In this document: positions 26,495 through 34,301 of the stretch, piece after piece
Position numbering within the stretch: position 1 is the first letter of the stretch
How the letters are laid out: the number at the start of each line of letters is the position of its first letter
From: GCA-003244245 sp036494005
GTDB lineage: Bacteria > Actinomycetota > Actinomycetes > Mycobacteriales > Pseudonocardiaceae
Assembly (NCBI GenBank): GCA_036494005.1
Contig: DASXOV010000021.1
Coordinates: 7,281-71,280, forward strand
Direction: 5' to 3'
Length of the DNA: 64,000 bases
Made by a program: the position numbers and the translations under genes
The notes under the pieces: generated by a model
What the model saw: only the letters and a program-made list of their open reading frames with translations
What the model was told of the DNA's origin: nothing
Database searches by the model: none

Positions 26495-26579
26495 CGGCTT
26501 CGGCTACCCCTGCTGTCTCTCGATCCGGATGTGGTGCTGGGCTGTCGGGCGAGTTCCCGGCCAGTCATTGTCCGCAGTC

Positions 26580-27218
26580 CTAGGGCAAGAAGTAGATGGT
26601 GGCGAAAAGACCGATCCAGACCACATCGACGAAGTGCCAGTAGTACGACACGACGATCGCGGCGGTGGCCTGTGCCGGGGTGAACTTGCTCAACTTCGTC
26701 CGGATGATGAGGAAGATGAACGCGATCAAACCTCCGGTCACGTGCAGGCCGTGGAAACCGGTGGCGAGGTAGAAGATGGTGCCGTATGCACCAGAGGGGA
26801 TCGTGACGCCCTCGTGGACCAGGTTGCGATATTCGTTCGCCTGTCCCAGCACGAACAATGTCCCCATGATCAACGTGATCGAGTACCAGAGTCGTAGCCC
26901 GAACACGTCGCCCTGCTCCGCCTTGAACACACCCCACTGGCAGGTGAAGGAGGAGGAGACCAGGATGATGGTCACCACGAGGGCGTAGGGCACGTCGAGA
27001 TGGATAGGTTCACCCGTGGAGGCGAGGATCGGCGGCCACGGACCGTCGCTCTCCGCCTTCACCGTGAAGAAGATGGCGAACAGGCCGGCGAAGAACATCA
27101 GTTCGCTGGACAGCCACACGATGGTACCGACGCTGACCATGTTGGGCCGGTTCAGCGAGTGCACCCGTTGGCTGATGGAGGGCGCTGCCAGGCTGGACGA
27201 GGGGGTCACGTCGAGCAT
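26580..27218 (-). CDS. ctaE: Cytochrome c oxidase subunit III
   Basis: A 212-residue, five-helix membrane subunit of the aa3 oxidase. It shows HSLNRPNMVSVGTIVWLSSELMFF, matching the actinobacterial CtaE start, then FTCQWGVFKAEQGD and the closing GFHGLHVTGGLIAFI and YYWHFVDVVWIGLFATIYF. I chose ATG at 27218. A TTG three codons earlier is possible, and neither has a clear ribosome site. It heads ctaE-qcrCAB-cheB and is divergent from the receiver-like gene. Confidence 0.95.
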   Translation of the reverse strand: MLDVTPSSSLAAPSISQRVHSLNRPNMVSVGTIVWLSSELMFFAGLFAIFFTVKAESDGPWPPILASTGEPIHLDVPYALVVTIILVSSSFTCQWGVFKAEQGDVFGLRLWYSITLIMGTLFVLGQANEYRNLVHEGVTIPSGAYGTIFYLATGFHGLHVTGGLIAFIFLIIRTKLSKFTPAQATAAIVVSYYWHFVDVVWIGLFATIYFLP

Positions 27219-27367
27219 TATGGCCAAAGGTGTCTGCCTGTCCCTGGGCGGGTGGGCGGCGATACCATCTTCGTCGCCGCCCGCCGCGTCATCCGCCCCG
27301 AGTCAGAACTGACCCGGCCGCCCCGCGTCCGCTCCGGACGCCGACCCCGAGGACCTGCGACCATCCG

Positions 27368-27784
27368 ATGAACGCTCCTAGTCCCACCAGCACCGTCCTG
27401 GTCTTCAGCCATCGACCGGCGGTGCGGGAGGCCATCATCAACGCCGTCGGCCGGCGTCCCGCGCCGGATCTCGCCCGGCTGGACTACCTCGAGGCCGGGA
27501 CCGTCGGCGAGGTGCTGGCGGTGGTCGACGCGGGCAGGGCGGATCTCGCGATCCTCGACGGCGAGGCCCAGCCCACCGGCGGGATGGGCCTGTCCCGGCA
27601 GCTCAAGAACGAGATCCGGCATTGCCCGCCGATCATCGTGTCCGTGCAGCGCAAGGACGATCGCTGGCTGGCGGTCTGGTCACAGGCCGACGCGGTCATC
27701 GTGCACCCGCTCGACCCCTTGGCCGCAGCCGAGACCGTCGCCGAGGTGCTGCGGTCGCACCGGCTGCCGGTGGCGAACGGCTGA
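27368..27784 (+). CDS. Receiver-like (pseudo-response-regulator) protein, 138 aa
   Basis: A single receiver-fold domain with no output domain. The phosphoacceptor position is kept (D64 in LAILDGE). The usual acidic pair after strand 1 is replaced (VLVFSHRP instead of a DD motif), and the conserved Lys-Pro after strand 5 is His-Pro (IVHPLDP, H113). It probably cannot be phosphorylated in the normal way and may act as a protein-binding or degenerate switch. ATG at 27368 is the natural start although the frame runs from 27230. It lies between ctaE (divergent, 150 bp) and trpD (12 bp after its stop), so it may share a transcript with trpD. Confidence 0.75.
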   Translation: MNAPSPTSTVLVFSHRPAVREAIINAVGRRPAPDLARLDYLEAGTVGEVLAVVDAGRADLAILDGEAQPTGGMGLSRQLKNEIRHCPPIIVSVQRKDDRWLAVWSQADAVIVHPLDPLAAAETVAEVLRSHRLPVANG

Positions 27785-27795
27785 GGCCGCGCGCC

Positions 27796-28857
27796 GTGGC
27801 CGAGACGGCCGGTGTGCGTAGCTGGCGTGCGCTGCTCACTCACCTGATCGCCCGATCGGATCTGGACTCCGGTGACACGGCATGGGCGATGAACCAGGTG
27901 ATGTCCGGTGCAGCCACTCCCGCCCAGATCGCTGCGTTCGTTGTGGCGTTGCGGGCCAAGGGGGAAACAGCGGCGGAGATCGCCGGGCTGGCTCACGGCA
28001 TGCTCTCGCACGCCCGCCGGGTGCAGATCCCCGGGCGCGCGGTCGACGTGGTCGGCACCGGGGGTGACCAAGCTCACACCGTGAACATCTCCACCATGGC
28101 CGCTCTGGTGACCGCGGCCGCGGGCGCTCCGGTGGTGAAGCACGGCAATCGCGCGGCCTCCTCGCAGTGCGGCGCCACCGACGTACTCGAGGCGCTCGGG
28201 GTGGCCGTCGATCTCGGCCCGCCGGACGTGGCGCGATGTGTGGCGGAGGTGGGAATCGGGTTCTGTTTCGCGCCGGTGTTCCATCCGTCGTTTCGGCACG
28301 CCGCCGGGGTGCGGGGCGAGCTCGGGGTGCCTACAGCGTTCAATTTCCTCGGGCCACTGACCAACCCGGCGCAACCCGACGCTGGACTGGTGGGGTGCGC
28401 GGACGAGCGGATGGCGCCGGTGCTGGCCCAGGTGTTCGCTGATCGAGGTGTCACAGCGCTGCTGGTCCGTGGGGACGACGGGCTCGACGAGATCACCACC
28501 ACGACCACCACCTCGGTGTGGATCATCGACCGCGGGACGATACGACAGGACCGGATCGACCCGGCGGCGCTGGGCGTGCCGCTCGTTCGGCCCGAAGAGC
28601 TGCGTGGTGGGGATCCTGCCGCCAATGCCGAGGTGATGCGTCGTCTGGTCGCCGGCGAGCCCGGCCCCGTTCGTGATGCCGTTCTGCTCAACGCCGCGGC
28701 CGCGCTGGCCGCATACCGTGGCTTCACCGACGACCTGCTCGCCGATCTCCGGGATGCGCTGCGGCGGGTCACCGAGGCGATCGACTCGGATGCGGCTTCC
28801 GAGCTGCTGGAGCGCTGGGCCAAGCTCACCACTGAGCTGTCCGCCACCTCCCGCTGA
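27796..28857 (+). CDS. trpD: Anthranilate phosphoribosyltransferase
   Basis: The second step of tryptophan synthesis. The 353-residue protein has VVGTGGDQAHTVNISTMAA (PRPP and metal site, about 85-103), KHGNRAASSQCGATDVLEALG and FNFLGPLTNPAQPDAGLVG, all standard for TrpD. GTG at 27796 begins VAETAGVRSWRALL. The frame extends upstream through the receiver gene in another reading. It corresponds to Rv2192c, which also neighbours ctaE. No other trp gene is in the window. Confidence 0.96.
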   Translation: MAETAGVRSWRALLTHLIARSDLDSGDTAWAMNQVMSGAATPAQIAAFVVALRAKGETAAEIAGLAHGMLSHARRVQIPGRAVDVVGTGGDQAHTVNISTMAALVTAAAGAPVVKHGNRAASSQCGATDVLEALGVAVDLGPPDVARCVAEVGIGFCFAPVFHPSFRHAAGVRGELGVPTAFNFLGPLTNPAQPDAGLVGCADERMAPVLAQVFADRGVTALLVRGDDGLDEITTTTTTSVWIIDRGTIRQDRIDPAALGVPLVRPEELRGGDPAANAEVMRRLVAGEPGPVRDAVLLNAAAALAAYRGFTDDLLADLRDALRRVTEAIDSDAASELLERWAKLTTELSATSR

Positions 28858-28944
28858 TCCCGGTCCGGAGCTCTTCACGTACCGGCACCGCCGGGTGGTC
28901 ATCGCCGGGCACGCCAGCCGGCGGCACCGACGATTCGGGACGGC

Positions 28945-28957
28945 TAGCCTGACCGGC
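28945..28957 (+). promoter_or_regulatory. -10 element for the NYN-domain gene
   Basis: tagcct at 28945-28950 ends 7 nt before the GTG, the same hexamer and nearly the same spacing as at the glycerate kinase gene. Leaderless start is likely. Confidence 0.5.
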
Positions 28958-30328
28958 GTGCCCGCGACGCATTCGCCGGCCGGGCCGAACCCGCCGGACC
29001 CTGCCGGATCTGCTGACGGCGAGACCGCCGTCCGCATGGTGGACTGGGACACCCTGCCGGATGCGATCCGGTTGCGGTTGGCCGATGTCGCTGCGGGCGC
29101 GGTTGCCCGGATCCCGGGTTCGGACCTACCTGTCGCGGTTCGCCCGGTGGCCCGCTTCGCGCCTGCCAAGCGGGCCCGCCTCGGGGGCGCGGTGCTGCTC
29201 GCCGGGTTGCGGGACTCGCCCGCCTTCCGCACCGCGGTCACCGAATGGGCCCGCATGAACCGGCCGGACCTGCTCGACCTCACCACGGCGGACGACGCCT
29301 CGGCAGCGGCAGCGGCGGTGCTGCTGGGAGCGCAGAACGCGGGGCAGCAGGTGGCCGAGGTTGCTCGCCGGGCCGGCGATGCACAGTTGCGCGCCGAGCG
29401 TGCTGCCGTGCTGGCCAAGATGGAGCGGGTGGCTCTGGAGAACCGGCGGCTGCGCGGTGAACTGGACACCGCGCTGGCGGCGGCGCGGGATGCCGGGACA
29501 GCCGGCGATGCCGAGTCGGACCGGTTGCGCAGCCGGCTCAGGGAACAGGGGGTGCGACTGCGTCAGGCGCTGGATCGTGCCGATCAGGCGGCGTCGGACA
29601 GCGACGCCGAGCTCGCCGAACTTCGTCGGGCGCTGGCGGCGGCCGAGGCTCAACGGGACCGGGAACGGGAACGAGCCGAGCTGGCGAACCACCGTGCCGA
29701 GCTGGCGGTGGCCGAGGCGGAGGCCGCCAGGCAGTCGGTCCGCGAGGCGCGGTCCGCCGACGAGGTGCGGCTGACCCTGCTGCTGGACACCATGAGCGGC
29801 GCGGTGGCCGGGCTGCGTCGTGAGCTGGCACTGGGTCAGCGCACGGCCTCGGACGGTCCCCGCCCCGGCGACCTGATCAGCGGAGGGAGCACGCTGAGCG
29901 GCGTCTCGGGCCGGGTGGTCGATCCCGCGACACTGGACCGGTTGCTCGCCCTGCCCGCGGTGCACCTGGTGGTGGACGGCTACAACGTCACGAAGACCGG
30001 CTATCCCGATCTCACCCTGTCCGACCAGCGGGACCGGCTCATCGGCCAGCTGGCCGCGCTGGCTGCTCGGACGGGTGCGGAGATCACCGTGGTGTTCGAC
30101 GGGGCCGCCGTGGTCGCCGTGCCCACCACCACCACCCGCAGCGTCCGCGTGCTGTTCTCCGATCCCGGCGTGCTCGCCGACGACGTCATCCGGGCACTGG
30201 TGGCGGCCGAGCCGGTGGGCCGCCCGATAGTGGTCGTCACCTCCGACCGGGCGGTCGCCGAGTCGGTGCGTCGCGGCGGCGCGCAGCCGGTGCCCTCTGC
30301 CGTACTGCTCACCCGGCTGACCCGCTGA
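28958..30328 (+). CDS. NYN-domain (PIN-like) coiled-coil protein
   Basis: A 456-residue protein in three parts: an N-terminal helical domain (about 30-130), a long Ala/Glu/Arg coiled coil with heptad-like ALAAAEAQRDRERERAEL (about 140-270), and a C-terminal YacP/NYN nuclease-like domain. The latter has LVVDGYNVTK, EITVVFDGAAV, VLFSDPGVLADDVIRALV and VVVTSDRAVAESVRRGGA. The acidic residues in these motifs (VDGYN, FDGA, ADD, SD) match the PIN/NYN metal site, so an RNA nuclease or RNA-binding role is expected. GTG at 28958 is chosen from the -10 spacing; the frame is open upstream into trpD. Confidence 0.88.
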   Translation: MPATHSPAGPNPPDPAGSADGETAVRMVDWDTLPDAIRLRLADVAAGAVARIPGSDLPVAVRPVARFAPAKRARLGGAVLLAGLRDSPAFRTAVTEWARMNRPDLLDLTTADDASAAAAAVLLGAQNAGQQVAEVARRAGDAQLRAERAAVLAKMERVALENRRLRGELDTALAAARDAGTAGDAESDRLRSRLREQGVRLRQALDRADQAASDSDAELAELRRALAAAEAQRDRERERAELANHRAELAVAEAEAARQSVREARSADEVRLTLLLDTMSGAVAGLRRELALGQRTASDGPRPGDLISGGSTLSGVSGRVVDPATLDRLLALPAVHLVVDGYNVTKTGYPDLTLSDQRDRLIGQLAALAARTGAEITVVFDGAAVVAVPTTTTRSVRVLFSDPGVLADDVIRALVAAEPVGRPIVVVTSDRAVAESVRRGGAQPVPSAVLLTRLTR

Positions 30329-30429
30329 CACCGGGCCGGTCCGGCGGCGGAACGTCGCGACATCCGAAATCGTCGGTGTCGTGCCATACCGTCCGCGGTG
30401 ACGAGATCATCAGCGAGACGGGAGCCGAC

Positions 30430-30714
30430 ATGATCGTGGATTGCGACCGCTGCGAGGTACGCGGCGATGCGTGCGGCGAGTGTGTGATCACTGTGTTACT
30501 CGGGTCACCACCGGGTGGACTCGAACTGGACGGCATCGATCGCCGAGCGCTGGACACCCTGGCGGCGGCCGGGATGGTCCCGCGACTGCAACTCGTGGAG
30601 TGTGACGAGAATCACGAGACGCGGAGGTCTGGGACGGGTGGTGCCGCCGTTGGACGCCACCGCGCTGAGCGGTCTGCGAGTGGCGTCGAGCGGTCGGAAC
30701 GCAACGCCGGCTGA
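30430..30714 (+). CDS. Cys-rich conserved small protein, 94 aa
   Basis: It begins MIVDCDRCEVRGDACGECVITVLL. Four cysteines in two CxxC pairs suggest a zinc knuckle. The next part (GLELDGIDRRALDTLAAAGMVPRLQLV) resembles a conserved actinobacterial protein usually found next to cell-wall hydrolase genes. The last 35 residues are low-complexity and basic and may be poorly conserved. ATG at 30430 has GGGAG 6 nt upstream. The function is unknown. Confidence 0.75.
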   Translation: MIVDCDRCEVRGDACGECVITVLLGSPPGGLELDGIDRRALDTLAAAGMVPRLQLVECDENHETRRSGTGGAAVGRHRAERSASGVERSERNAG

Positions 30715-30871
30715 TCGGGTGGGCCGAACACCCGCCGCAGCGGAGACAACGCCGACCGTGTCCGGCCGTCACTTCGCCCGTTGCAGGCCTCGCCGTGGTG
30801 GACAGGGCTAGTGACTTTTCGTAACCTTCCCGAGACTTTGCGGCAGGTGCTTCCCAGCCGGGCGGCAACGC

Positions 30872-31012
30872 AGGTCGCTGCCGAATCGGCTTGAGTCGGG
30901 GGCCGAACCGGGGACCCAATTTCTTTGGGGTGAATCCGGGTGGTCGCATGCGTCCACCCGGTAGGGCTCGCCACTTCCAGCCCGAACCCGACAGCTAACC
31001 CGGTAGGCGGTT
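30872..31012 (+). promoter_or_regulatory. Cyclic-di-AMP (ydaO-yuaA) riboswitch
   Basis: The leader of the NlpC/P60 gene has the order of conserved elements of the ydaO class: a gccgaat segment near 30880, gggtgaatccggg near 30929-30940, tagggctcgcc near 30962 and the highly conserved run cccgaacccgacagctaacc at 30981-31000, then ggtaggcgg. In actinobacteria this class is known to control cell-wall hydrolase genes and to turn expression off at high c-di-AMP. The ribosome site gaggaagaggag lies just after it. Boundaries are estimated by eye. Confidence 0.88.
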
Positions 31013-31036
31013 CGAGGAAGAGGAGACAGACGCGAC

Positions 31037-32089
31037 GTGTCGTCGCACCGTCTGAAGCGCACCGTTCGCGGCGCAACGGCCGCCACCGCCGTCGCCGCCT
31101 TCGTGATGTTGGTGCCCAATCCGGCGACAGCTGATCCCGCACCCCCCAATGACGCCCCGACAGCGGTGCGGCAGCTGGCCGACCTGAACCATCAGGCCGA
31201 GGCGCTCACGGAGAAGTGGCATTTCGCTCGCGACCAATTGGACGCCCGCCAGGCCGACCTGGAGCGGGCCAAGTCGGACGAGGCCGCTGCCGCGGCTGCC
31301 GGACAGCAGGCGAGAGCGGTCCAGGACCAGTACCGAGGCCAGGTCGACCGGCTGACCAATGCCTCATTCCAGGGCGCGCGACTCAACCGGCTCTCCGCGT
31401 TGCTGGTGAGCGACTCGCCGCAGGACTTCCTGGACCAGATGTCGGCGCTGGACATGCTCGCGACCGACAACAAGGAGGCCATGGACCGCTTGACCGGTGC
31501 AGTGGCCCAAACCGAACAGGCCGCGCAGACCGCCCACGACGCCTCCACCCGGGCCGGCCAGGCCGCGAAGGACGCGGCGCGCCTCACGAGCGATCTCACC
31601 CGGGCCCGCACGGACATGGATCGTCAGATCCAGCTGGTCCAGTCGCGCCTCACCAAGCTCAACCGGGCTGAGCGAGCCTCCTACACGTCGATCGGGGACA
31701 TCAACTTCCCGATCGATATCGGCATCGGCAACAGCGGTGTCGCGGCCGAAGCCCTGCGGGCCGCGTTGACCAAGCAGGGCTCGCCCTACGTCTATGGCGC
31801 CGAAGGACCCAGCACCTTCGACTGTTCCGGTCTGGTGAAGTGGGCCTTCTCGCAGGCTGGCATGTCGGGTTTGCCGCATTCGGCGCAATCGCAGGCGCAG
31901 ATGGGCCAGAGTGTCAGCCGAGCGTCGCTGCAACCCGGTGACCTCATCGCGCTGTACTCACCGATCAGCCACATCGGCATCTACGTGGGGGACGGGCGGT
32001 ACCTGAACGCGCCGCAAACCGGCGACGTGGTGAAGGTGTCCACGGTGCCCTGGGGTGAGGTCACCGCGATGCGCCGGATCGGGGCCTGA
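31037..32089 (+). CDS. NlpC/P60 peptidoglycan endopeptidase (RipA-like, Rv2190c-like)
   Basis: A secreted D,L-endopeptidase of 350 residues. The signal peptide (about 1-32) ends near NPATADPA. A long coiled coil (about 45-225) is rich in Ala, Gln and Asp. The NlpC/P60 domain (about 240-350) has the catalytic C263 in FDCSGLVKWAF, H312 in SHIGIYVG and a third polar position at N324 in YLNAP. GTG at 31037 has AGGAG 8-12 nt upstream. The riboswitch directly ahead ties it to cell-wall turnover. pimB follows after 34 bp. Confidence 0.95.
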   Translation: MSSHRLKRTVRGATAATAVAAFVMLVPNPATADPAPPNDAPTAVRQLADLNHQAEALTEKWHFARDQLDARQADLERAKSDEAAAAAAGQQARAVQDQYRGQVDRLTNASFQGARLNRLSALLVSDSPQDFLDQMSALDMLATDNKEAMDRLTGAVAQTEQAAQTAHDASTRAGQAAKDAARLTSDLTRARTDMDRQIQLVQSRLTKLNRAERASYTSIGDINFPIDIGIGNSGVAAEALRAALTKQGSPYVYGAEGPSTFDCSGLVKWAFSQAGMSGLPHSAQSQAQMGQSVSRASLQPGDLIALYSPISHIGIYVGDGRYLNAPQTGDVVKVSTVPWGEVTAMRRIGA

Positions 32090-32111
32090 CGGCACCCCGG
32101 CCGGATGCGGC

Positions 32112-32123
32112 TACCCTCGCGCG
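32112..32123 (+). promoter_or_regulatory. -10 element for pimB
   Basis: taccct at 32112-32117 ends 6 nt before the GTG, with no ribosome site, so pimB may have its own leaderless transcript. Confidence 0.5.
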
Positions 32124-33245
32124 GTGCCGCGCACCCTGCTGGTGAGCAATGACTTCCCGCCCCGCGCCGGCGGCATTCAGGCCTATCTGTACGCACTGGC
32201 TCTGCTGCTGCCCCCTGGTGAGCTCGCAGTCTATGCGCCCGGCTGGCCCGGTTCGGCTGCCTTCGACGCGCAGCTGCCGTTCCCGGTGGTCCGCCACCCG
32301 GGATCGCTCATGCTGCCCACTCCCTCGGTGCTGCGGCGAGCCGCTGGACTGCTGCCGGAACTGGGGTGCCGGACGGTGTGGTTCGGTGCCGCCGCGCCGC
32401 TGGCGTTGCTGGGACCCGCGCTGCGGCGGGCCGGCGCGCAGCGGGTGGTGGCCAGCAGCCACGGGCACGAGGTGGGCTGGTCCATGCTGCCGCCCGGCCG
32501 CTCGGCATTACGCCGGATCGGCCGGGACGCCGACGTGATCACGGTGGTGAGCCGGTACACCCGCCGCCGGGTCAGCTCGGCGTTCGGTCCTGACGCCGCG
32601 CTGGAACTGCTCACCCCGGGGGTGGACAGCGCTGCCTTCTGTCCGGATCCTGCCTCCCGCCGGGAGATCCGGCGCCGTTACCGGATCGGGGAGGCACCGG
32701 TGGTGGTGTGCGTCTCCCGGCTGGTGGCCCGCAAGGGCCAGGACGTGCTGATCCGCGCATTGCCCGCGATCCGCGATCAGGTGCCGGGCGCGGTGCTGCT
32801 CCTGGTCGGGGACGGGCCCCGGATCGGCACGTTACGAAGACTGGCGCGCTCCTGCGACGTCGCCGACGCCGTGGTGTTCACCGGCGCTGTGCCGTGGTCG
32901 CAGCTCCCGGCGCATTACGCCGCCGGTGATGTCTTCGCGATGCCCTGCCGGACCCGGGGCAGGGGACTGGATGTCGAGGGGCTCGGCCTGGTGTTTCTCG
33001 AGGCCGCCGCCGCCGGCCTGCCCGTCGTTGCCGGGCAGTCCGGCGGCGCGGCGGAGACCGTGCGCCCCGGCGAGACCGGGGAGGTGGTGAACGGCCGGGA
33101 CGTGGCAGCGGTGGCACGGGCGATCGCGGAGTTGCTCGCCGACCCTGATCGGGCTGCGGCGATGGGCCGTAGCGGGCGGAGCTGGATGCAGCACGACTGG
33201 AACTGGACCTGCCGCGCGCGCCGGCTTCTCGGCTGGCTCCGTTGA
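32124..33245 (+). CDS. pimB: GDP-mannose-dependent mannosyltransferase PimB-like (GT4)
   Basis: A 373-residue GT-B glycosyltransferase matching Rv2188c (PimB'), which adds the second mannose to phosphatidylinositol mannoside on the inner face of the membrane. The N-terminal acceptor domain has VSNDFPPRAGGIQAYL, with HGHEVGW near 113-119. The C-terminal donor domain has VSRLVARKGQD and the EX7E region GLVFLEAAAAGLPVVAGQSGGAAE. GTG at 32124 gives the conserved start and sits just after a -10-like box. It marks the point where the mycobacterial gene order is interrupted. Confidence 0.9.
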   Translation: MPRTLLVSNDFPPRAGGIQAYLYALALLLPPGELAVYAPGWPGSAAFDAQLPFPVVRHPGSLMLPTPSVLRRAAGLLPELGCRTVWFGAAAPLALLGPALRRAGAQRVVASSHGHEVGWSMLPPGRSALRRIGRDADVITVVSRYTRRRVSSAFGPDAALELLTPGVDSAAFCPDPASRREIRRRYRIGEAPVVVCVSRLVARKGQDVLIRALPAIRDQVPGAVLLLVGDGPRIGTLRRLARSCDVADAVVFTGAVPWSQLPAHYAAGDVFAMPCRTRGRGLDVEGLGLVFLEAAAAGLPVVAGQSGGAAETVRPGETGEVVNGRDVAAVARAIAELLADPDRAAAMGRSGRSWMQHDWNWTCRARRLLGWLR

Positions 33246-33252
33246 GAGCCGA

Positions 33253-34239
33253 TCACCCGAGCACGGCGTGCGCGGGCAGGCGGGCTGCGCTGTCGTGGTG
33301 CCTGCTGAGGAACGTCCACATCAGGGTGGCGGCTGCGGCCGGCTGCCCGACCGACCCGGTGCCCGGCCAGGCGTGACCCCGCCCCGGATAGACGACCGAC
33401 TCCACCTCCGCGTCGCCCGCGCAGCCCGCCCACCACTGCACGATCGCCGAGCCGTCCCCTCCGGTCTGCTTCCGGTCCGTGCAGCCGTCCTGGCGACGGA
33501 GCCAGGTCAACGCCTGTGGCACAGCCGGCAGGGGTGGGTGCCCGGCTGGTCGTCCGTAGAACGGCAGTATCTGGTCCGCTGTGCCTACGGCGAGCAGGAA
33601 CGGGACCGCGGCTGAGGCCGACGTGCAGGGCACCAACGGCACGGCACCGTAGGTGGCCACCGCTGCGAAGAGCTTCGGGTGCGCGCACACAGTGCGGTAG
33701 GCGAGTTTGCCGCCGTTGCTGTACCCGACCAGGTACACCCGTTGCACGTCGACCGGCCATCGGCGCAGCGCATCGGCCACGACCGCCGCGACGAACGGCA
33801 CGTCCGGGATACCTGCGGTGCCTGCGACTCCGCAGCAGCCGTGTCCCGCGTTCCACGATCGATGCCGGCCGTCGGGAAACACCAGCACCACCCGCCCCTG
33901 TCGGGCCAGACCGAGGAATCCGGTCTGGTTCGCCGCCGCCTGCTCGGATTGCCCACGTCCGTGCAGCACGATCAGCAGCGGTAACCGGCCGACCGGCTGG
34001 GACGGCGCAGCGCCACGGTAGGCACGGTAGGTACGCCGGAGACCGTCGACGTTCACCGGGTACACCGTGCCGACCGGTGCGACGGTCCCGGCAACCGTGG
34101 CTGCCGATCGGGTGCCGGCGAACGACCGCTGAGCGGCGGTGGTGATCGCCGCCGCCACACCGATGACCAGACCGATGACCAGACCGATGACGGGGGCGAC
34201 CGTGACCAGCGTTCGCCATGGGCCGCCCTTCAGTCGCAT
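33253..34239 (-). CDS. Membrane-anchored PHB-depolymerase/LpqC-type esterase
   Basis: An alpha/beta-hydrolase of about 328 residues. The N-terminal hydrophobic anchor (about 10-35) includes a repeat-encoded VIGLVIGLVIG. The oxyanion motif is HGRG, the nucleophile GYSNGG, a DQILPF region probably supplies the acid and the His is in GRGHAWPG. Cysteines GCCG and VPC could pair outside the membrane. The family degrades polyhydroxybutyrate or feruloyl esters; the substrate here is unknown. ATG at 34239 (MRLKGGPW) follows tactct by 5 nt; ATG at 34266 is the alternative. It is convergent with pimB and divergent from the acyl-ligase. Confidence 0.82.
   Translation of the reverse strand: MRLKGGPWRTLVTVAPVIGLVIGLVIGVAAAITTAAQRSFAGTRSAATVAGTVAPVGTVYPVNVDGLRRTYRAYRGAAPSQPVGRLPLLIVLHGRGQSEQAAANQTGFLGLARQGRVVLVFPDGRHRSWNAGHGCCGVAGTAGIPDVPFVAAVVADALRRWPVDVQRVYLVGYSNGGKLAYRTVCAHPKLFAAVATYGAVPLVPCTSASAAVPFLLAVGTADQILPFYGRPAGHPPLPAVPQALTWLRRQDGCTDRKQTGGDGSAIVQWWAGCAGDAEVESVVYPGRGHAWPGTGSVGQPAAAATLMWTFLSRHHDSAARLPAHAVLG
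34160..34194. repeat. 12-bp tandem repeat in the esterase anchor
   Basis: ccgatgaccaga is repeated with a 12-bp period for almost three copies. On the coding strand it yields repeated Val-Ile-Gly-Leu in the membrane segment. The frame is preserved. Confidence 0.9.
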
Positions 34240-34301
34240 GACCCAGAGTATGCCCAGGTCATGCACAGCTGGTCTTCAGCTGGGCTGGTCAGGATGCGCT
34301 C

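Noticed and set aside
27484..29469. Minus-strand frame of 661 codons
   Set aside because: Antisense to trpD and the NYN gene; Arg/Ser-rich low complexity with no recognisable motif.
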